From: Trebonia sp963759545
GTDB taxonomy: Bacteria > Actinomycetota > Actinomycetes > Streptosporangiales > Streptosporangiaceae
DNA: 64,000 bases
Reading direction: 5' to 3'
Assembly (NCBI GenBank): GCA_963759545.1
Contig: CAVXAB010000018.1
Location: 1 to 64,000, forward strand
Numbering within the stretch: the stretch's first letter is position 1; the number at the start of each line of letters is the position of its first letter. The position numbers and the translations under genes were made by a program. A model generated the notes under the pieces. The model was not told where the DNA came from. It saw nothing but the letters and a program-made list of their open reading frames with translations, and did no database searches. Shown here piece by piece: positions 56,348-64,000 of this stretch.

Positions 56348-58123
56348 ATGACGCAGTCATTCTCCGGGGGTACAACCCCCGGTGCCCCCAGGAACGACCG
56401 CACGTACCCGTCCGTAGCCCCCGTTTACCAGCAGCCGAGCGGCATGCCGTGCCACCGGTACACCCCGTTCAAGCCGGTTGACCTGCCCGACAGGACATGG
56501 CCAGGCAGGGTCATGACGAAGGCGCCGCGCTGGCTCTCCACCGACCTGCGGGACGGCAACCAGGCGCTGATCGACCCGATGTCGCCGACCCGCAAGCGAG
56601 CCATGTTCGACCTGCTCGTGAAGATGGGCTACAAGGAGATCGAGGTCGGCTTCCCGAGCGCGAGCCAGACCGACTTCGACTTCCTGCGTGAGCTCATCGA
56701 GGGCGACAAGATCCCGCAGGACGTCCGCATCTCGGTGCTGACCCAGGCCCGCGAGGACCTGATCGAGCGCACCGTCCAGTCCCTGGCGGGCGCACAGCGG
56801 GCCACGGTGCACATGTACAACGCGACCGCGCCGGTGTTCCGCAAGGTCGTCTTCCGCAACACCAAGGACGAGACCAAGGCGCTCGCCGTCGACGGCACGC
56901 GGTACGTGATGAAGTACGCGGAGAAGATCCTCGGCGACGCCACCGACTTCGGCTACGAGTACTCGCCGGAGATCTTCATGGACACCGAGCTGGACTTCGC
57001 CCTGGAGACCTGCGAGGCGGTCATGGACGTCTGGCAGCCGGGCCCGGGCCGGGAGATCATCCTCAACCTGCCCTGCACGGTCGAGCGCTCCACCCCGAAC
57101 GTGTACGCCGACCAGATCGAGTGGATGAGCCGCCACCTGAGCGGCCGCGAGCACATCTGCCTGTCCGTGCACACGCACAACGACCGCGGCACCGCGGTCG
57201 CGGACGCGGAGCTGGCGGTGCTCGCCGGCGCGGACCGGATCGAGGGCTGCCTGTTCGGCAACGGCGAGCGGACAGGCAACGTCTGCCTGGTCACCCTCGG
57301 CCTCAACCTGTACAGCCAGGGCATCGACCCGATGATCAACTTCTCGAACATCGACGAGATCCGCCGTACGGTCGAGTACGTGAACCAGCTGCCGGTGCAC
57401 CCGCGCCACCCGTACGCGGGCGAGCTCGTCTACACCGCGTTCTCCGGCTCACACCAGGACGCCATCAAGAAGGGCTTCGAGGCGTTCGACGCCGAGGTCG
57501 CGGCCGCGGGCGACCGGCCGGAAGACCACAAGTGGGACCTGCCGTACCTGCCCATCGACCCGCACGACGTCGGCCGCTCCTACGAGGCCGTCATCCGGGT
57601 CAACAGCCAGTCGGGCAAGGGCGGCATCGCCTACGTGATGAAGTCCGGCCACTCCCTCGACCTGCCGCGCCGCCTGCAGATCGAGTTCTCCAAGCACATT
57701 CAGGTCCGCACCGACGAAGAGGGCGGCGAAGTCAGCCCGGTCGAGATCTGGGAGACGTTCCGCCGCGAGTACCTGACCGACGGCTCGGTCGCGCTGCTCG
57801 ACCACCAGTCTTCCTCCGTCGTCGACGCCAAGCACAGGCTCGCCGCCGCGATCTCGGTCAACGGCCAGACGCACGAGATCGAGGGCACGGGCAACGGCCC
57901 CATCTCGGCGTTCTGCGCCGCCCTTGCCTCGGTCGGCATCGACGTCCGCGTCCTTGACTACGCCGAGCACGCCCTCACCGAAGGCACCGACGCCCAGGCC
58001 GCCTCCTACGTCGAGGTCCAGACGGGCGGCCAGGTCCTGTGGGGCGTGGGCATCGACACGAACACCGCGACCGCCTCGATGCGCGCGATCCTCAGCGCGG
58101 TCAACCGTTCCGCCCGCGCGTAA
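56348..58123 (+). CDS. leuA: 2-isopropylmalate synthase
   Basis: 591 residues, long (mycobacterial/streptomycete) type. It condenses acetyl-CoA and 2-ketoisovalerate in leucine synthesis. Landmarks are WLSTDLRDGNQALIDPM, the metal ligands in SVHTHNDRGTAVADAEL, GCLFGNGERTGNVCLVTLGL, and the C-terminal regulatory domain with GTGNGPISAFCAAL. The N-terminus (MTQSFSGGTTPGAPRN) includes a G-run/C-run repeat, absent from the family. It is preceded by a leucine-rich leader peptide. The next genes are recO and uppS, 750 bases away. Confidence 0.93.
   Translation: MTQSFSGGTTPGAPRNDRTYPSVAPVYQQPSGMPCHRYTPFKPVDLPDRTWPGRVMTKAPRWLSTDLRDGNQALIDPMSPTRKRAMFDLLVKMGYKEIEVGFPSASQTDFDFLRELIEGDKIPQDVRISVLTQAREDLIERTVQSLAGAQRATVHMYNATAPVFRKVVFRNTKDETKALAVDGTRYVMKYAEKILGDATDFGYEYSPEIFMDTELDFALETCEAVMDVWQPGPGREIILNLPCTVERSTPNVYADQIEWMSRHLSGREHICLSVHTHNDRGTAVADAELAVLAGADRIEGCLFGNGERTGNVCLVTLGLNLYSQGIDPMINFSNIDEIRRTVEYVNQLPVHPRHPYAGELVYTAFSGSHQDAIKKGFEAFDAEVAAAGDRPEDHKWDLPYLPIDPHDVGRSYEAVIRVNSQSGKGGIAYVMKSGHSLDLPRRLQIEFSKHIQVRTDEEGGEVSPVEIWETFRREYLTDGSVALLDHQSSSVVDAKHRLAAAISVNGQTHEIEGTGNGPISAFCAALASVGIDVRVLDYAEHALTEGTDAQAASYVEVQTGGQVLWGVGIDTNTATASMRAILSAVNRSARA
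56362..56391 (+). repeat. G-run/C-run module within the leuA 5' coding region
   Basis: ctccgggggtacaaccccc followed by a further CCCCC run (56362-56391) lies at codons 5-15 of leuA. It encodes GGTTPGAP. Same architecture as the intergenic modules, but here in frame at a protein N-terminus. Confidence 0.65.
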
Positions 58124-58183
58124 CTCCACGCCAGTCAAAATCAGCATCACCCCGAACGAAAGCGTGCCCCGCCCCCATCCGAA

Positions 58184-58410
58184 ACATGGCCCTGGGGGCG
58201 GGCCAACGCTACCCGCGCGGCTCCGCCTCCCCGGAAACATGACCCTGGAGGCGGGCAACGCTAGCCGCGCGGCTCCGCCTCCATCCGGCACATGGCCCTG
58301 GGGGCGGGCAACGCTACCCGCGCGGCTCCGCCTCCATCCGGCACATGGCCCTGGGGGCGGGCAACGCTACCCGCGCGGCTCCGCCCCCCAACATGGCCCT
58401 GGGGCGGAGC
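58184..58410. repeat. 53-bp tandem repeat downstream of leuA
   Basis: Units start at 58184, 58237, 58290, 58343 and 58391 (period 53, last one cut short). Each begins acatggccctggg and contains gggcaacgctacccgcgcgg followed by ctccgcc. Units 3 and 4 are identical, so the array is recent. It is followed by a hairpin. Confidence 0.85.
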
Positions 58411-58417
58411 CGCGGGC

Positions 58418-58463
58418 TATCCGGAATTTCGGGCGCAAAACCCGCGCCCCGAAATTCCGGATA
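58418..58463. terminator. Hairpin downstream of leuA and the tandem repeat
   Basis: Perfect 16-base arms (tatccggaatttcggg at 58418-58433, its complement at 58448-58463) with a 14-base loop. No T-tract. Probably ends leuA transcription. Confidence 0.7.
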
Positions 58464-58489
58464 TTTCACCATTTGACCAAGCAGGCGCG

Positions 58490-58626
58490 CGGCGCCCGCG
58501 TCCAGGGCGCGGCGTGATCATGAAGGATTTCCCTTTTCATGTGGATTCCGCATCAAATAAGCTGCGGAATCCACATGATCATGGTCCGGGCCGCGACGCC
58601 GCCGGGACAATCCGGACGTAACGGGC
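58490..58626 (-). repeat. Dispersed intergenic hairpin element, copy 3 (inverted)
   Basis: Reverse orientation relative to copies 1 and 2. The module reads gggacaatccggacgtaacg (58604-58626), the hairpin sits on the tggattccgcatc core (arms around 58538-58580), and the tail runs to about 58490. Over about 90 bases it is close to identical to the complement of copy 2. Confidence 0.8.
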
Positions 58627-58754
58627 CGCCGTCCGCGCGCCAGGCAAGCGGCTCCGGTCAGTCAGCATCCGCAAATACCGAAATATCCGGCGCGGAGCAC
58701 CCGGCCCTCGCCCGAAGACGGGAGCGCCCCAGTCAAATTCGACGGTCGCCGGGG

Positions 58755-58804
58755 ACGAATCGCCATATAGTGGAAAAGCAACGAATCGCCATATGGTGGA
58801 AAAG
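58755..58804 (+). promoter_or_regulatory. Pair of 24-bp direct repeats upstream of recO
   Basis: acgaatcgccatat-a/g-gtggaaaag occurs at 58755-58778 and 58781-58804 with one base different (period 26). The repeats are AT-rich against the background and lie 75-120 bases before the recO start. They could be regulator binding sites or duplicated promoter elements. No regulator is assigned. Confidence 0.5.
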
Positions 58805-58877
58805 TATCAGCGGCAATAGGGTCTCCACGATCATGGTCGTGGCCGGCCGACTAGGCGGCGTAGGGGACAATGGAAGC

Positions 58878-59888
58878 GTGCAGGGGTACCGGGACGACGG
58901 GGTCGTGCTGCGGACGCAGAAGCTAGGCGAAGCGGACCGCATCATCACCGTGCTCACGCGGCATCACGGGCGGGTCAGGGCCGTCGCCAGGGGGATCAGG
59001 CGCACGAAGTCGAGGTTCGGCGGCCGGCTTGAGCCGTTCACGCACGTCGACGTCATGGTCCACAACGGGCGCTCGCTCGACGTGATCACGCAGGCCGAGG
59101 TGATCAGGGCCTACGGCACGCCCCTGGTGAGCGATTATCCCAAGTACACGGCGGGGACCGCGATGCTGGAGACCGCCGAGCGGTTCACCCCGGTGGAGAA
59201 GGAACCGGCGATCCGTCAGTTCCTCCTGCTCATCGGCGGCCTCCGCGCCCTCGGTGACGCCGTGGAGCCGGGTGGCCCCGACGGCGGGCACGGTCCCGCG
59301 GACGGCGAGGACGGTCCCGCGGACGGCGATGCCCCCGGCGTCCCCGCAGGCGGTGATGCCCCCGGCGTCCCCGCAGGCGGTGATGCCCCCGGCGGACCCG
59401 GTGACCCCGGTGGCGCCGCGCTGCGCGGCAAGCCCGCTGACCAGGGAAGCGGGGGAGAGCAGGCCGCTCAAGCCGATGCCGGTCAGGACGAGCCCGCGGC
59501 CGTACGGCGCGATCCCCGCATGGTGCTCGACGCGTACTTCCTCAGGTCGCTGACGTTCGCCGGCTACGCCCCCGCACTGGAGGAGTGCGCTCGTTGCGGC
59601 AGCCCGGGCACGATGACCAACGTCGGCCAGGCCAACGGCGCCAAGCCCCTCGTGGCGTTCGCCGTCGCGGCGGGCGGCATGGTCTGCGCCGACTGCAGGC
59701 CGCCTGGATCCGCGTCGCCCGCGTCGCCGACGGTGGCGCTGATGGTCGCGCTGCTGCGGGGCGACTGGGACGAAGCCATGCGGAGCGAGCGCAGGCACCG
59801 GGTAGAGTGCAGTGGTCTGGTGGCCGCGTACCTGCAGTGGCACCTGGAGCATTCGATCCGGTCGTTGCGTCATGTGGAGCGTGCTTGA
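58878..59888 (+). CDS. recO: DNA repair protein RecO with a large repeat insertion
   Basis: 336 residues against about 250 usual. GYRDDGVVLRTQKLGEADRI starts the OB-fold, and the C-terminal domain has the zinc cysteines in CARCGSPG and VCADC. Between residues about 131 and 208 lies a Gly/Pro/Asp/Ala-rich insertion, including three 27-base repeats from 59328 encoding GDAPGVPAG. The insertion is in frame, so the protein is probably functional. RecO loads RecA at gaps. The GTG at 58878 follows GGAAGC. The stop overlaps the uppS start. Confidence 0.9.
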   Translation: MQGYRDDGVVLRTQKLGEADRIITVLTRHHGRVRAVARGIRRTKSRFGGRLEPFTHVDVMVHNGRSLDVITQAEVIRAYGTPLVSDYPKYTAGTAMLETAERFTPVEKEPAIRQFLLLIGGLRALGDAVEPGGPDGGHGPADGEDGPADGDAPGVPAGGDAPGVPAGGDAPGGPGDPGGAALRGKPADQGSGGEQAAQADAGQDEPAAVRRDPRMVLDAYFLRSLTFAGYAPALEECARCGSPGTMTNVGQANGAKPLVAFAVAAGGMVCADCRPPGSASPASPTVALMVALLRGDWDEAMRSERRHRVECSGLVAAYLQWHLEHSIRSLRHVERA

Positions 59889-60712
59889 GCAAGTCCCCCC
59901 GGTCGCGGGAGCCCCGCCCGGTGCAGCCGCCTTATCCGCATCCGAGCGGTATTCGACCGCCGGAGATCCCGCGTGAGCTGGTGCCGCGCCACGTCGCGAT
60001 CGTGATGGATGGCGACGGCCGGTGGGCGAAGGAACGCGGGCTGCCGAGGACCGAGGGGCACAAGGTCGGCGAGTCGGCACTGATGGACGTGCTCATGGGT
60101 GCCATCGAGCTGGGCGTCGAGTACATCTCCGCGTACGCCTTCTCCACGGAGAACTGGCGCAGGCACCCGGACGAGGTCGCGTTCCTGATGAGCTTCAACA
60201 GGGACGTGATCCATCGGCGCAGGGAGGAACTCGCCGCGGCGGGTGTCCGCATCCGCTGGGCGGGGAGAAGGCCGCGGCTATGGCGCTCCGTGATCAGGGA
60301 GCTTGAGGACGCCGAGCAGCTGAGCGACGAGAACACCGTCCTCACGCTGCAGTTCTGCTGCAACTACGGCGGTCGGGCGGAGATCCTCGACGCCACGGCC
60401 GCGATCGCCAGGGACGTGGCGGCAGGCAAGCTCCGCCCGGACAAGATCGACGAGGAACTTTTCCACCGTTACCTCGACGAGCCGGATGTTCCCGACGTCG
60501 ACCTGTGGGTGCGTTCCTCGGGAGAGCAGCGGCTATCCAATTTCCTGCTCTGGCAGTCGGCTTATGCGGAGCTTGTCTTTCTCGACACGCTCTGGCCCGA
60601 TTTCGACCGGCGGCATCTTTGGCATGCGTGCGAGATCTACGCCTCTCGGGATCGTCGATTCGGGGGCGCGATCCCCAACTCCGTCGCTGGTCACATGGCA
60701 CCAATTAGGTAA
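59885..60712 (+). CDS. uppS: Undecaprenyl (isoprenyl) diphosphate synthase
   Basis: 275 residues. It makes the long cis-prenyl diphosphate carrier for cell-wall synthesis. Visible motifs are VAIVMDGDGRWAKERG, AFSTENWRR, LQFCCNYGGRAEI and DLWVRSSGEQRLSNFLLWQS. The family has MDGNGRWA; here the Asn at residue 44 is Asp, in a loop that holds the diphosphate. The rest is intact. The TTG at 59885 overlaps the recO stop by four bases, so the two are coupled. Confidence 0.92.
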   Translation: MSKSPRSREPRPVQPPYPHPSGIRPPEIPRELVPRHVAIVMDGDGRWAKERGLPRTEGHKVGESALMDVLMGAIELGVEYISAYAFSTENWRRHPDEVAFLMSFNRDVIHRRREELAAAGVRIRWAGRRPRLWRSVIRELEDAEQLSDENTVLTLQFCCNYGGRAEILDATAAIARDVAAGKLRPDKIDEELFHRYLDEPDVPDVDLWVRSSGEQRLSNFLLWQSAYAELVFLDTLWPDFDRRHLWHACEIYASRDRRFGGAIPNSVAGHMAPIR

Positions 60713-60931
60713 CGGTGAGTAGTCGGCCGCATTCTGGGTAACGATGTCTTCGGGATGTGCTGGGATTGTCGGCTGATTCAGGCTGCTACGGTGCCCAGTC
60801 CCCTTATGGCCATAAAAGGCAGTGCTGCATAACAGAATGAACCTTTTCCCCCATTCGTGATGGGTTAGTCATATCTCCGAGGCGAATTCGGGGGGAAGGC
60901 TCATCGACGCTACGCAAAAACAGGGGGACAG
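60713..60931. other. Intergenic region upstream of the DUF1906 gene
   Basis: 219 bases. It contains a 12-base perfect palindrome TTATGGCCATAA (60804-60815) in an AT-rich patch, and CAGGGGGACAG before the ATG as ribosome binding site. No known riboswitch core was recognised. Confidence 0.45.
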
Positions 60932-62671
60932 ATGCGTCGCGCGATCGCAGCCACAGTCATGGGCGGGCTGTTGCTCGGCGGAGCGGTGGCGACGCCGTCC
61001 GTCGCCGCGGCACGCGGTGGCGGCAAGGCACCAAGCAAGGCGCGGTCTGCCGCGCCCGCGAAGCCACGAGTTAGCAGCGCGGCCGTGCCTAGCAAGGCCG
61101 CGCACACCAAGGCCGCGCACACCAAGGCCGCGCTCAGCAAGACTGTGCAGAGAAAGGCCGTGACCGGCAAGGCCGCCACGAACAAGGCCGCGACGGCCAT
61201 GAAGACGGTGGCCTACGCGGGCTATGAGTTCCAGGTGCCGGCGAACTGGCCGGTGTACCGGCTTGACGAGCACCCGAAGACCTGTGTGCGGTACGACGTC
61301 CACGCGGTCTACCTGGGCACGCCAGGCACGGACATGCGGTGCACCGCCGGGCTCGTCGGCCGTACCCAGACGGTGAGCCTCATCCCTGGCAAGGGCGCCA
61401 CGGCCGGGTCCGGTGCGGTGCGCCAAGGCCGGCCCGCCGCGCCGGACCAGCCGGGCGGCACCGAGCTGCAGCGGTTGGCCGCGGTCCACGGCAAGATCAC
61501 GCAGAATGCCGTCAGCCACGAGCTGAAGGTCGCGCTCGGCACGGGGACACCAGGCGCGACGGTCCTTGGTACCTACGGTACGGACCCGGCAGTCGTCCAG
61601 CAGGTGCTCAACACGCTGCGCCTGGCTCCGGCAGGCACCGTGCCTACCGCACAGTCCGCGCCGTTGTCGGCCCAGCCTGGCGGTGCGACCGCCGTGACCA
61701 GCCGAAGGGCCGAGTTGTCGGCGCAGCGCGCGCCGCTTGCCTCGCCGCCCGCGTCCGCCGCGGCAGCCCCGGCGTCACCGGCGGGGGCAGCGGCAGCGGC
61801 ACCGACGACAACGAAGCCGACGTCCACCAGCTGGCGCGGAGTCCCCGCCAACTGGCCGGTCGAGATCGTCCAGCCGTCGCCCTCGCCCTCGCCGTCGCCC
61901 TCGCCGCCGCCGTCGTCACCGAAGCCCTCGCCAACGCCATTCCACCCGGTGAGCGGCTTCGACACCTGCACCGCCCCGTCGACCTCAACGATGCGCACCT
62001 GGCGCAGCGCCTACGCCGCCATGGGTGTCTACATCGGCGGGGTGAACGCCGCCTGCGCGCACGGCAATCTCTCCGCGGGCTGGGTGAAGTCCGTGGCCAG
62101 CATGGGCTGGGGGCTGCTGCCGACCTACGTCGGGCCGCAGGCCCCTTGCTGGGGCGCCGGCAGCGGGGTGCTTATCAGCCCGGGCAGCGCCGCCGCGCAG
62201 GGCAGCGCGGCCGCGGCGGACGCGATCGGCGACGCCCGGTCACTCAACCTCCCCGCGGGCTCGCCGATCTACTACGACATGGAGGCCTATAACGGCGGCA
62301 CCAGCTGCACGAACGCGGTTCTCCGGTTCCTCGGCGCCTGGGACCGTCAGGTGCAGGCAGCGGGGTACGTGACCGGCGTGTACTCAAGCCAGGACTCCGG
62401 CATCGTCGACATGCAGTCGGGCGCGGTCAACAAGCTGGCCGGCTTCACCCCGCCGGAAGCGATCTGGATCGCGCTGTGGGACAACGTCGCGTCGCTCAAC
62501 GACGGGGCGCTGACCTGGCCGCCGCCCGCGCGGAGCAAGCAGTACGCGGGCAACATCAACGCAACGGTCGGCGGGATCACACTGAACATAGACAGGGACT
62601 TCGTGGGCGGGCCGCTGGCCCGCTTACCCAGGGGTTCCCGCGGAACGGTGCCGGAGGGCGAGCCTGCCTAA
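60932..62671 (+). CDS. Secreted DUF1906 (glycoside-hydrolase-like) protein
   Basis: 579 residues. There is a signal peptide (cut near SVAAA), then a basic Ala/Lys repeat region (KAAHTKAAHTKAALSK), a first unknown domain (YEFQVPANWPVYRLDEHPKT), a Ser/Pro linker, and a C-terminal DUF1906 domain (GFDTCTAPSTSTMRTW, YIGGVNAACAHGNLSAGWVK, PIYYDMEAYNGG, IDRDFVGG). DUF1906, as in Rv2525c, has a glycoside-hydrolase-like TIM-barrel fold. It probably acts on or binds cell-wall glycan. The repeated PANWPV around both domains hints at duplicated modules. Confidence 0.75.
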   Translation: MRRAIAATVMGGLLLGGAVATPSVAAARGGGKAPSKARSAAPAKPRVSSAAVPSKAAHTKAAHTKAALSKTVQRKAVTGKAATNKAATAMKTVAYAGYEFQVPANWPVYRLDEHPKTCVRYDVHAVYLGTPGTDMRCTAGLVGRTQTVSLIPGKGATAGSGAVRQGRPAAPDQPGGTELQRLAAVHGKITQNAVSHELKVALGTGTPGATVLGTYGTDPAVVQQVLNTLRLAPAGTVPTAQSAPLSAQPGGATAVTSRRAELSAQRAPLASPPASAAAAPASPAGAAAAAPTTTKPTSTSWRGVPANWPVEIVQPSPSPSPSPSPPPSSPKPSPTPFHPVSGFDTCTAPSTSTMRTWRSAYAAMGVYIGGVNAACAHGNLSAGWVKSVASMGWGLLPTYVGPQAPCWGAGSGVLISPGSAAAQGSAAAADAIGDARSLNLPAGSPIYYDMEAYNGGTSCTNAVLRFLGAWDRQVQAAGYVTGVYSSQDSGIVDMQSGAVNKLAGFTPPEAIWIALWDNVASLNDGALTWPPPARSKQYAGNINATVGGITLNIDRDFVGGPLARLPRGSRGTVPEGEPA

Positions 62672-62711
62672 CTGGTTCGCGTGAACTGCCGTGGACTCAT
62701 AAGCTCACGAC

Positions 62712-64000
62712 ATGGCCCTACGCAGCGACCGCCTTGACGCCATCGTCAACCTGAGCAAGCGACGCGGATTCGTCTACCCGTCGAGTGAGATCTACGGCGG
62801 TTTGCGTGCCGCGTGGGACTACGGTCCGCTCGGCGTGGAGCTGAAGAACAACGTCAAGCGCCAGTGGTGGCGCTACATGATCCAGGAACGCGACGACATC
62901 GTCGGGCTTGACTCGAGCGTGATCCTCGCCCGTGAGGTGTGGGAGGCCAGCGGCCACGTCGCGACCTTCACCGACCCGCTGACCGAGTGCCTCAACTGTC
63001 ACCATCGCTTCCGCGCCGACCACCTCCTCGAGGCCTACGAGGAGAGGCACGGCCACCCGGCGACGGCGGGCCTCGACGACGTCAACTGCCCCAACTGCGG
63101 CGTCAAGGGCCAGTTCACCGAGCCCAAGCAGTTCAACGGCATGCTGCGCACGTACATCGGCCCGGTCGAGGACGAGAGCGGCCTCGCGTTCCTCCGCCCG
63201 GAGACCGCGCAGGGCATCTTCATCAACTACAAGAACGTGCTCACGACGAGCCGCAAGAAGATCCCGTTCGGCATCGGCCAGGTCGGCAAGTCGTTCCGCA
63301 ACGAGATCACGCCGGGCAACTTCATCTTCCGCACCCGCGAGTTCGAGCAGATGGAGATGGAGTTCTTCGTCAAGCCGGGCACCGACGAGGAGTGGCACCA
63401 GTACTGGATCGACCACCGCCTCGCCTGGTGGACCGGCCTCGGCGTGAACCCGGACAACCTGCGGCATGTACGAGCACCCGAAGGAGAAGCTCTCCCACTA
63501 CTCCAAGCGGACCGTCGACATCGAGTACCGCTTCGACTTCGTCGGCTCCGAGTGGGGCGAGCTCGAGGGCATCGCGAACCGCACCGACTTCGACCTGAGC
63601 AGCCACCAGAAGGCCTCCGGCGTGGACCTGACGTACCTGGACCAGGAGTCGGGCGAGCGGTACACCCCGTACGTGATCGAGCCCGCGGCCGGCGCGGACC
63701 GCGGCGCGCTGGTCTTCCTGCTCGACGCCTACCACGAGGACGAGGCACCGGACGCCAAGGGCAAGCTGGAGAAGCGCACCGTGCTGCGCCTTGACCCGAG
63801 GCTCGCCCCGGTCAAGGTCGCGGTCCTCCCGCTGTCGCGCAACGCCGACCTGTCACCGAAGGCGAAGGACATCGCCGCGATGCTCCGCAAGCGGTGGAAC
63901 ACGGACTTCGACGACGCCCAGGCGATCGGCCGCCGCTACCGCCGCCAGGACGAGATCGGCACGCCGTTCTGCGTCACCGTCGACTTCGACACCCTGGAAG
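62712..64000 (+). CDS. glyS: Glycyl-tRNA synthetase, frameshifted and cut by the window end
   Basis: Class II synthetase that charges tRNA-Gly. The first frame has YPSSEIYGGLRAAWDYGPLG, VGLDSSVILAREVWEASGHV, cysteines in ECLNCHHRFR and NCPNCGVKG, motif 2 in FLRPETAQGIF, and GQVGKSFRNEITPGNF. A frame change at 63465 (one extra c in ctgcggcatgtac) leads to MYEHPKEKLSHYSKRTVDIE and the rest to the edge (IGRRYRRQDEIGTPFCVTVD). The gene is normally essential, so the break is almost certainly a sequence error. ATG 62712; the last 50 or so residues are beyond the window. Confidence 0.9.

Larger units (their letters stand above)
58124..58877. other. Repeat-dense intergenic region between leuA and recO
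   Basis: About 750 bases with no gene. In order it holds five units of a 53-bp tandem repeat (58184-58410), a strong hairpin (58418-58463), an inverted third copy of the dispersed hairpin element (58490-58626) and a pair of 24-bp direct repeats before recO (58755-58804). The parts are listed separately. Confidence 0.7.

Noticed and set aside
58184..58410. CRISPR array
   Set aside because: Repeats are directly adjacent with no variable spacers, and no cas genes are nearby.
60713..60931. Cyclic-di-AMP or other riboswitch before the DUF1906 gene
   Set aside because: Conserved riboswitch cores could not be matched by eye.

Overview
This is a high-GC window with dense, codon-biased genes, many GTG/TTG starts and short overlaps between genes. 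The content is typical of an actinomycete: an rpsT-lepA-hemW-hrcA-dnaJ-rsmE block, then phoH-ybeY-CBS protein-cdd-like-era-leuA-recO-uppS-glyS, dapA overlapping RNase J, NDMA-type alcohol dehydrogenase, DUF1707, DUF3097 and DUF1906 proteins. Some arrangements resemble Streptomyces and Mycobacterium, but the species cannot be fixed from sequence alone. I saw no rRNA, tRNA, CRISPR array, prophage or insertion sequence.

Layout. 1-31 kb is mixed metabolism and regulation. It holds an M20 amidohydrolase, an HtrA-like protease, membrane proteins, a glutaminase remnant, an AraC/GlxA regulator, a secreted lipase, a stand-alone EF-Tu paralogue and a broken SGNH esterase. A TetR-controlled hydrolase/phosphotransferase pair and an alcohol dehydrogenase follow. 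A branched-chain acyl-CoA cluster (carboxyl transferase, biotin carboxylase, acyl-CoA dehydrogenase) comes next with a divergent TetR gene, then a serine hydrolase and dapA-rnj. 31-64 kb is mostly conserved housekeeping genes: hflX, a hutI-like gene, holA, rpsT, lepA, hemW, hrcA-dnaJ, rsmE, a sigma factor with a membrane partner, HIT-phoH-ybeY-CBS-cdd-like, era, a GNAT cluster, leuA with a leucine-rich leader peptide, recO-uppS, a DUF1906 cell-wall type protein and glyS, which runs off the end.

Two families of non-coding repeats stand out. The first is a composite element of roughly 140-190 bp with a conserved module (cgtgcccgttccgtccg) and a 17-21 bp perfect hairpin. It occurs three times, in both orientations, always between genes (13.9, 35.1 and 58.5 kb). 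The second is a run-of-G / run-of-C module (GGGGG-acga-CCCCC-gta-CCCCC). It lies directly before long hairpins at 20.46, 33.43 and 36.41 kb, and has been absorbed into the coding ends of holA, a zinc-ribbon/TerB-like gene and leuA.

At least nine genes, including the normally essential glyS and the conserved lepA, are interrupted by one- or two-base frameshifts while both halves stay fully conserved. The most economical reading is consensus sequence error, so these genes are annotated across the breaks. Real decay is also present: a C-terminal glutaminase fragment and a deleted third copy in the GNAT cluster.
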